From an uncultured Collinsella sp. (lineage in GTDB: Bacteria > Actinomycetota > Coriobacteriia > Coriobacteriales > Coriobacteriaceae), in assembly GCA_959027945.1 (NCBI GenBank), contig CAUFRO010000054.1, positions 1 through 10,847 on the forward strand: a stretch of DNA of 10,847 nucleotides. The letters run 5' to 3'. Position 1 is the stretch's first letter. Each line of letters begins with the position of its first letter. The position numbers were made by a program, and so were the translations under genes. Shown here piece by piece: positions 7,701-10,847 of this stretch. The notes beneath the pieces are model-generated. The model ran no database searches, had not been told where the DNA came from, and worked only from the letters and a program-made list of their open reading frames with translations.

Positions 7701-8089
7701 TCGTCGGTCTTGCTCTTCAGGGTTATAGTCGTTGTGCCAACTTTGGTGGGGCTAATTGTCAATACCCAACTATGTGACTCATAACTTACCCTAGCGATAT
7801 CCTCGTCAGACGATGTGATATCGATATCGCTAGGGTCAATGTGCGCCCATTCGTGATTTTTATTAAAAAAGGAAAGCCTTCCTTTCACCGTCTGTCCAAC
7901 AGCGACATCAAATTCTGACCACACATCGCCTGTAGACGAATCGTATGGGAGAAACGATGCACCCATGGAACCGTCCTGCGACTCCAGCATGACAGCATCC
8001 GCATGCGGAGCGGCCACCGTCAGCCCAAACGTTGCCGCCGTTAAAGCAACACAGATGCCTGTGGCTATCCTCCAAAACCCTTTTCTCAT
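4748..8089 (-). CDS. Cell-surface protein with Big_2 Ig-like domains and LANTG sorting signal
   Basis: The product is 1113 residues and probably attached to the cell wall. The signal peptide (1-32) is basic, then hydrophobic, and ends at HADA. Residues 33-485 form an N-terminal region with eight cysteines (172, 176, 253, 263, 307, 386, 402, 474) and no recognised family. Big_2-type Ig-like repeats follow at about 490-570, 573-655, 657-737 and 829-907, each with a 'V.WSSS.ES.ATV' core and a 'G.ATITA' end; a divergent Ig-like unit is at about 739-827. A further module (910-1043) ends in TSHFSTYVV. A Thr/Lys/Pro/Gln-rich linker leads to LANTG (1080-1084), a hydrophobic segment and a basic tail RKRFER, the layout of a sortase substrate; LAxTG is the form favoured by class E sortases. 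The ATG at 8087-8089 is chosen because it begins the signal peptide. Its ribosome binding site (AGGGG) is very close, and a GTG at 8134 is an upstream alternative. DNA for the N-terminal half is clearly AT-richer than the rest. Confidence 0.9.
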   Translation of the reverse strand: MRKGFWRIATGICVALTAATFGLTVAAPHADAVMLESQDGSMGASFLPYDSSTGDVWSEFDVAVGQTVKGRLSFFNKNHEWAHIDPSDIDITSSDEDIARVSYESHSWVLTISPTKVGTTTITLKSKTDESLNGSLKIKSVAKVNPIKVSFVSYDQSGATTNTATLGYTDDCPQKCGNTHYALLEGRVDVRPVDESRAATYFVIKEDPSKDSKVQARVNSNYSSYGTSELSASLQLEALSKDAKEAKVLVDYCNGEVETKKLCDVVTENQEPGFNERGNKKQKMLVGDSYYLTAILNVSPNEVLKACQRAHWGADFGAVTYSLESNDVVELIDGENSFKAIKPGTVKAHARDGLGNDHPFEIEVVDPAEVSLSKAKFVSSDYTFPCEVSSDSISKDWLWLECDRGFEYPKGVLSKSAEELMDSYAGAKYSFTSDNPDVLEVKGSMFNGGSYLGYLVPHSYGDATVSMYLGGRLCDTMTVHVVKPGEEPAKTAVSIADSYSTSMDKGTTQQLKAKVSPDDKASQVVWSSSNESVLTVDANGLVTAVGDGDATITATVDGVSATTDAITVTTPVVKVSGVKLSAANLKLAVGGEPSTLTATVEPDNATNKNVSWSSSDPTVATVVAGTVTPVKAGAATITVTTEDGDHSAACKVTVVQPATGITLDKQKVALVGAAVEQLKAAVVPAEANQTVVWKSSNESVATVDQAGKVTPVSKGTATITASTEDGNYSQDCAVTVSNPATNLAVDQSALNLKKGEEGTVKVSLAGALAGEVDETKLALDDTGASKAFKVVDNGDGSYTVTALKTGSGSFVITAESLSQTVSVTVTNPVQKVELNKTSLSLTVGDASAKLSATVNPADADDAAVSWTSSDSSVATVKDGVVTPLKAGTATITATCGDKTATCAVSVAARAIAGVASSDGTDVSVSAENDVAAGFAQNNNISLVVEKPTDLSDAANAAISGLEQGSTKVAEKLDIKLLKDGEAIENYDGMSFIVRVKMTAAMKALTNLKVLYVAEDGSTQAMDTWIEGDYLCFRTSHFSTYVVTGEGAKGEPTQPATPSQPGQQTTTKVTKKSAKTTKGALANTGDQALAVAFIMAVAGASLIAFALMRKRFER

Positions 8090-8135
8090 TCCCCTAAGTC
8101 CAATCTCTCGTGAAAAAACGCAGCATTCTCCCACA

Positions 8136-8154
8136 CCTTAAAATTGGCTTAAGG
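8136..8154. promoter_or_regulatory. Inverted repeat overlapping the putative -10 box
   Basis: CCTTAA (8136-8141) and TTAAGG (8149-8154) form a 6-bp inverted repeat with a 7-base centre. It lies at the expected transcription start and -10 box of the surface protein gene. It could be an operator half-site pair, but no regulator is identified. Confidence 0.3.
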
Positions 8155-8182
8155 ATACCCCCCCCCCGACAGTTACCGGCAA
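8152..8182 (-). promoter_or_regulatory. Putative promoter of the surface protein gene with homopolymer spacer
   Basis: On the minus strand TTGCCG (8177-8182) could serve as -35 and TATCCT (8152-8157) as -10, each matching consensus at 4 of 6 positions. The spacer is 19 bases and contains ten consecutive G. Loss of two G would give the optimal 17. A small inverted repeat, TTACC/GGTAA (8173-8187), covers the -35. The predicted leader to the ATG is about 55 bases. Confidence 0.45.
8158..8167. repeat. C10/G10 homopolymer tract
   Basis: Ten consecutive C on the plus strand (G on the coding strand) lie about 70 bases upstream of the surface protein start codon. Tracts of this kind are prone to slipped-strand length change. 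Confidence 0.9.
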
Positions 8183-8273
8183 GGTAATGTTTGTCAGATG
8201 TCTCAAATTATCGGCAAGCAGCACAGTTGACGCGCATATATCGCTGACGTCCAGCTTTCTAGGTGCGCTCATG

Positions 8274-8315
8274 CACAAGCCCCGCTGGCAGAGCGAGCTG
8301 CGAGCGGGGCTTGTG
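8274..8315 (-). terminator. Hairpin after purB, probable terminator
   Basis: A perfect 13-bp stem (CACAAGCCCCGCT at 8274-8286 with 8303-8315) is extended inward by GCAG/CTGC (8288-8291 with 8298-8301). It lies about 70 bases past the purB stop. No real T-run follows on either strand, so it may be a weak or factor-assisted terminator. A second imperfect inverted repeat touches the purB stop (TTGATCGAT 8351-8359 with ATCGGTCAA). Confidence 0.55.
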
Positions 8316-8338
8316 TTGGAAAGTCGCACTCGAACGAG
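8274..8338 (-). repeat. 3'-end element, copy B
   Basis: This is the second copy of the hairpin-plus-flank element at 4677-4738. The arms share AAGCCCCG/CGGGGCTT, and 8311-8338 matches 4711-4738 at 20 of 28 positions. Both copies lie downstream of minus-strand genes in the same orientation. Confidence 0.5.
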
Positions 8339-8383
8339 GGCCGCGGAGAATTGATCGATTTGACCACCTCCCCGATCGGTCAA

Positions 8384-9727
8384 TTAGAACTCGAGCTGCT
8401 CCAGGCGGTCGAAGACCGTATCGATGCGGGTGAGGAAGTCCCACGGATCAAAGATCTCATCGAGCTTCTCCTGGCTGACGGTGCAGCGCGGATCGGCCTC
8501 GAGACGCTCCTTAAAGGTGGGGCCAGAGACACAATCCTGCACCTCGTGCCAGGTGGCCATGGCGTTTTCCTGCACGATAGCGTAGGCGTCCTCGCGGGTG
8601 ATGCCCGTGTCGACGAGGGCAAGCAGCACCTTGGAGGAGAAGATGAGGCCGCGGGTCTTGTTTAGGTTGGCCATCATGCGGGCCGGATACAGCTGCAGGC
8701 CGTCGATAACGCGAATGAGGCACTGGAACATGTGGTCAAGCGCGATGAAGCTATCGGCCTGGGCGACGCGCTCGGCGGAAGAGTGCGAAATGTCGCGCTC
8801 GTGCCACAGGGCGACGTTGTCAAAGGCGACCTGAGCGTTGGACTTCACGACGCGCGACAGGCCACAGACCTTCTCCATGGTGATGGGGTTGCGCTTGTGC
8901 GGCATGGCGGAGCTGCCCTTTTGGCCCTTGCGGAAAGGCTCCTCGGCCTCGAGCGTATCGGTCTTCTGCAGGTTGCGGACCTCGGTCGCGATGCGCTCGC
9001 AGGTGGCCGCTGTAGTGGCAAGCACGCCGGCAAGGTAGGCGTGGTGATCGCGGCTGATGACCTGCGTGGACAGCGGATCGTGGACCAGGCCCAGGTGCTC
9101 GCAGACATACTCCTCGACGAACGGGTCAATGGAGCTGTAGGTGCCAACGGCACCGGAGATAGCACCGAAGGCAACGTTCTTGCGAGCGTCCTCAAGACGA
9201 TCGAGATCGCGCTTGAGTTCCCATGCCCAAGAGCCAAACTTCATACCGAAGGTCATCGGCTCAGCATGGATGCCATGGGTGCGGCCGGCGCAGAGCGTAT
9301 TGCGCTCCTCGAAGGCACGACGCTTGCAGATCTCGCCGAGCTTCTTGACGTCCTCGATGATCAGGTCGCAAGCCTGAGTGAGCTGATAGCACAGAGCCGT
9401 ATCACCCAGGTCGGAGCTGGTCATGCCGTAGTGAACCCAGCGGCTGGGCTTGGGCTCGCCCTCGGGAACGTCGGCGTCGATATACTCCTTCATGTTGGTC
9501 AGGAAGGCGATGACGTCGTGGCGCGTGACTTCCTCGATCTCGTCGACCTTTGCCTTCTCGAAGTTGGCGTGGTCGCGAATCCACTGGGCTTCGTCTTTGG
9601 AAATACCGATCTTGCCGAGCTCCGCCTGGGCCTCGCAGGCCAGGACCTCGATCTCCTGCCAAATGGCGTACTTGTTCTCGAGGGAGAAGATGTGTCCCAT
9701 CTCCGGGCGGGTATAGCGATCGATCAT
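8384..9727 (-). CDS. purB: Adenylosuccinate lyase
   Basis: The product is 447 residues, within the usual range for PurB. This cytosolic enzyme removes fumarate twice in purine metabolism: from SAICAR to give AICAR, and from adenylosuccinate to give AMP. Family motifs are present in order: RYTRPEM near the start (4-10), TSSDLGDT (103-110), GRTHGIHAEP (148-157) with the conserved active-site His, and the fumarase/aspartase-superfamily signature GSSAMPHKRNP (271-281), which carries the catalytic serine loop. The chosen start is the ATG at 9725-9727, preceded by AAGGAG at 6-base spacing. A reading to 9769 would add 14 residues with no family match. The gene appears to be monocistronic, with a promoter just upstream and a hairpin after the stop. 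No other purine genes are in the window. Confidence 0.97.
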   Translation of the reverse strand: MIDRYTRPEMGHIFSLENKYAIWQEIEVLACEAQAELGKIGISKDEAQWIRDHANFEKAKVDEIEEVTRHDVIAFLTNMKEYIDADVPEGEPKPSRWVHYGMTSSDLGDTALCYQLTQACDLIIEDVKKLGEICKRRAFEERNTLCAGRTHGIHAEPMTFGMKFGSWAWELKRDLDRLEDARKNVAFGAISGAVGTYSSIDPFVEEYVCEHLGLVHDPLSTQVISRDHHAYLAGVLATTAATCERIATEVRNLQKTDTLEAEEPFRKGQKGSSAMPHKRNPITMEKVCGLSRVVKSNAQVAFDNVALWHERDISHSSAERVAQADSFIALDHMFQCLIRVIDGLQLYPARMMANLNKTRGLIFSSKVLLALVDTGITREDAYAIVQENAMATWHEVQDCVSGPTFKERLEADPRCTVSQEKLDEIFDPWDFLTRIDTVFDRLEQLEF

Positions 9728-9771
9728 AGCGGCTCCTTTTTGGTTATTGGCACGTTGGTCGTAACTCAACT

Positions 9772-9808
9772 ATTGTACCGTGCGCAGGTGCCCGTATGAG
9801 CTACGGGC
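9772..9808 (-). promoter_or_regulatory. purB promoter with inverted repeat at the -35 position
   Basis: The -10 box TACAAT (9772-9777) is 5 of 6 to consensus. The matching -35 (CTCATA, 9795-9800) is weak. The -35 lies within a perfect inverted repeat, GCCCGTA (9790-9796) and TACGGGC (9802-9808), with a 5-base centre. The repeat may be an operator or activator site. The predicted leader is about 38 bases. Confidence 0.55.
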
Positions 9809-9829
9809 ATTAACCTAACATTTTGAGAT

Positions 9830-9888
9830 TGGAGCGGGCAACGGGACGTCCGCGTATTTGCTTCGCAAATCCGCACCGGCTTCAGGCG
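9830..9888 (-). repeat. 59-bp direct repeat, copy 1, starting with a tRNA-Gly 3' tail
   Basis: This copy is identical over 59 bases to 9961-10019. Its first 18 bases equal the tRNA-Gly 3' end at 10153-10170, beginning exactly at the complement of CCA. The rest holds a hairpin, ATTTGC-TTC-GCAAAT (9856-9870). The 72 bases between copies contain a further inverted repeat, CGGCTTC (9877-9883) with GAAGCCG (9905-9911), and no gene. Confidence 0.9.
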
Positions 9889-9960
9889 AGCCCCTCAGCC
9901 TCACGAAGCCGAAGGGGAAGACTTTGTTGAATTAGCCGTCCCCATGTCTCCCGTGCCCGG

Positions 9961-10019
9961 TGGAGCGGGCAACGGGACGTCCGCGTATTTGCTTCGCAAA
10001 TCCGCACCGGCTTCAGGCG
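9961..10019 (-). repeat. 59-bp direct repeat, copy 2, starting with a tRNA-Gly 3' tail
   Basis: This is the second perfect copy, 131 bases from the first. It runs on into more hairpins: AGGCGCC/GGCGCCT (10015-10032) and CAAACGC-TTC-GCGTTTG (10047-10063). At 10083-10097 lies CGGGTTCGAGTCCCG, a 15-base match to the T-arm of the neighbouring tRNA-Gly but in the opposite orientation. No gene is seen in 9809-10108. Confidence 0.9.
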
Positions 10020-10108
10020 CCTGTCGGCGCCTTCGCCTGCTCGCTACAAACGCTTCGCGTTTGCTTAACGCTCGCACCCTGTCGGGTTCGAGTCCCGGCA
10101 CTTTATTG

Positions 10109-10141
10109 AAAAAAGCACGGCACCGTGATGGTGCCGTGCTT
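10109..10141 (-). terminator. Intrinsic terminator of the tRNA-Gly gene
   Basis: A perfect 12-bp stem (10113-10124 with 10130-10141) with a 5-base loop is followed on the minus strand by six T (10109-10114). It lies 11 bases after the tRNA CCA end. Confidence 0.88.
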
Positions 10142-10152
10142 GTGCTCTTAAC

Positions 10153-10227
10153 TGGAGCGGGCAACGGGACTCGAACCCGCGAGTGTCAGCTTGGGAAGCT
10201 GATGCCTTACCACTTGGCGATGCCCGC
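10153..10227 (-). tRNA. tRNA-Gly, anticodon CCC
   Basis: The cloverleaf is complete: acceptor GCGGGCA/TGCCCGC (10221-10227 with 10157-10163), D arm (10204-10218), anticodon stem TCAGC/GCTGA around TTCCCAA (10186-10202), T arm GCGGG-TTCGAGT-CCCGT (10164-10180), discriminator T, and an encoded CCA (10153-10155). Anticodon CCC (complement at 10193-10195) reads GGG glycine codons. It has its own promoter and terminator, so it is a single-gene unit. Copies of its 3' 18 bases occur twice downstream. Confidence 0.96.
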
Positions 10228-10240
10228 TTGTGTGTTGGCT

Positions 10241-10270
10241 AGTATAACGCGGTTGTCTTGTTCGATACAA
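10241..10270 (-). promoter_or_regulatory. tRNA-Gly promoter
   Basis: On the minus strand TATACT (10241-10246, 5 of 6 to consensus) lies 18 bases from TTGTAT (10265-10270). The -10 box is 13 bases from the mature tRNA 5' end, a typical distance for a stable RNA gene. Confidence 0.65.
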
Positions 10271-10468
10271 GGGTGTCGATGCTTGTTTTAGCTGTGGAGA
10301 ATCGTCTGAAAAACAGTCCAATTGTGGAGACAGGGACCTCTGGTGTCCTTATTTCACCATCTTTTACCTGCGGTTTTATTTGATTGTTCCATATGAACCC
10401 AATTTGTCGGAAATCGGGCAAGCTTTTGGTCAGCTTCCGGTACTTACCCGCATGAACCTCGGGGGTAG
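10271..10468. other. AT-richer intergenic region, no gene called
   Basis: This stretch between the divergent tRNA and secreted-protein genes is noticeably AT-richer than its surroundings. It contains GTGGAGA twice (near 10294 and 10325). It must hold the promoter of the plus-strand gene at 10525, but no -35/-10 pair was convincing. Confidence 0.4.
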
Positions 10469-10510
10469 CCTCGTCCCAAGCGCCGCAGCCTCCCCGTGCG
10501 GCGCACGAGG
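10469..10510 (+). promoter_or_regulatory. Large 5' leader hairpin ahead of the thioester-type surface protein gene
   Basis: CCTCGT (10469-10474) pairs with ACGAGG (10505-10510). Inside, GCGCCGCA (10480-10487) pairs with TGCGGCGC (10497-10504), with a 5-base one-sided bulge and a 9-base loop. All 14 pairs are Watson-Crick. The structure ends three bases before the AAGGAG ribosome binding site (10514-10519). It has no T-run, so it is not a terminator. It could affect translation or mRNA stability. It matches no riboswitch that I recognise. Confidence 0.6.
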
Positions 10511-10524
10511 GATAAGGAGCAGCC

Positions 10525-10847
10525 ATGTCCAACGCACCCACGCACTCTGTCCACAGCGCAATCGCAACAGGCCCGCTGCTCCTACTCCTCTTCCTACTCA
10601 TCAGTTGCTTGGCTCCGAGACCCGCACTTGCCATCGACGGGTACGATCAGCTCGGCTTTCGCACCATTAGCGACGATTGTGGGCCCTTCTTCATCGGTAA
10701 GTACGAGGCTCAAGACGCCTCAATCGCGTACTGTATGAACCAGGAACGTCCCGGTCCCACCAAGCCGGGTGGCCCATGGCTCAACTTTGATCAGGGCTGG
10801 GTATGGCTCGACGACGAGTTCGCGGCGATCGTTTGTCACGGATATCC
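10525..10847 (+). CDS. Secreted protein resembling Cys-Gln thioester-domain surface adhesins (5' part)
   Basis: The reading frame is open to the window end, giving 107 complete codons. The ATG at 10525 follows AAGGAG with 5-base spacing. The signal peptide has a leucine-rich core (about 17-29) and a likely cleavage after PRPALA (residue 36). LISC at 25-28 also fits a lipobox, so a lipoprotein is a lesser alternative. The mature part has 'ASIAYCMNQERPGP' with Cys70, followed by a Gly/Pro-rich segment. This layout is typical of the start of Gram-positive thioester (TQXA-type) domains, in which such a Cys forms a covalent bond with a downstream Gln. Proteins of this kind attach covalently to host targets or form pilus tips and usually carry Ig-like repeats and a sorting signal. 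The downstream Gln and C-terminus lie outside the window, so the assignment is tentative. It is the only plus-strand gene here. Confidence 0.7.
   Translation, partial: MSNAPTHSVHSAIATGPLLLLLFLLISCLAPRPALAIDGYDQLGFRTISDDCGPFFIGKYEAQDASIAYCMNQERPGPTKPGGPWLNFDQGWVWLDDEFAAIVCHGY

Noticed and set aside
8138..8383. An 81-codon minus-strand open frame between purB and the surface protein gene
   Set aside because: It runs through the purB 3' hairpin, the C10 tract and the promoter, and has no ribosome binding site or recognisable product.
8732..9799. A 355-codon plus-strand open frame across purB
   Set aside because: It is antisense to purB, whose product has clear family signatures. Long antisense frames are common in GC-rich genes.
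10015..10100. A second, plus-strand tRNA suggested by the T-arm-like CGGGTTCGAGTCCCG
   Set aside because: No matching acceptor 5' strand, D arm or anticodon arm could be placed upstream, and no CCA end follows. It is an isolated T-arm-like fragment.
9830..10170. Repeats as a possible CRISPR array
   Set aside because: There are only two full copies, 59 bases long, with a 72-base gap, and the third match is just a tRNA end. No cas-like gene is present.
10441..10524. The leader of the secreted-protein gene as a c-di-GMP riboswitch, prompted by the nearby diguanylate cyclase
   Set aside because: The conserved core words of c-di-GMP-I and -II aptamers could not be found. Only a simple bulged hairpin is present.
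10239..10634. A 131-codon minus-strand open frame between the tRNA and the secreted-protein gene
   Set aside because: Its end overlaps the tRNA-Gly promoter, and its start overlaps the signal-peptide region and leader hairpin of the plus-strand gene. No ribosome binding site or family was recognised. A degraded fragment within 10240-10450 cannot be excluded.

Overview
The window looks like chromosomal DNA of a Coriobacteriia actinobacterium, most likely Collinsella or a close relative. This is judged from moderately high GC, Gram-positive-type surface proteins with C-terminal sorting signals and Big_2 repeats, a Tat lipoprotein next to a TSCPD protein, and a CCA-encoding tRNA gene. Genus assignment is an inference; no database search was possible. 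All genes except the last are on the minus strand.

Reading along the minus strand from the right: tRNA-Gly(CCC) (10153-10227) has its own promoter and a strong T-tract terminator. Downstream of it lies a 59-bp perfect direct repeat (9830-9888 and 9961-10019), whose first 18 bases equal the 3' end of that tRNA including CCA. Next is purB (adenylosuccinate lyase, 8384-9727) with a promoter and a strong hairpin after its stop. A promoter-like region with a run of ten C/G bases between the putative -35 and -10 boxes then precedes a 1113-residue cell-surface protein (4748-8089). That protein has a signal peptide, a cysteine-containing AT-richer N-terminal half, several Big_2-type Ig-like domains and a LANTG sorting signal.

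After two minus-strand terminators (4674-4712 and 4467-4499), with an unexplained 174-bp stretch between them, come two translationally coupled genes: a membrane-anchored extracytoplasmic solute-binding protein (3556-4440) and a two-TM PAS/GGDEF diguanylate cyclase (1760-3559). Their ATGA overlap suggests a ligand-sensing c-di-GMP module. Next is another coupled pair, a small TSCPD-domain protein (1383-1646) and a Tat-exported lipoprotein of unknown function (172-1383), overlapping by one base. The left end (1-171) holds no gene but contains an inverted repeat.

The right edge has the only plus-strand gene, the 5' part of a secreted protein (10525 to the window end) resembling Cys-Gln thioester-domain adhesins, with a large hairpin just ahead of its ribosome binding site.

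The observations most worth following are the possible phase-variable promoter of the LANTG surface protein, the tRNA-tail repeats, and the split solute-binding protein/diguanylate cyclase pair. None proves a new system from sequence alone.
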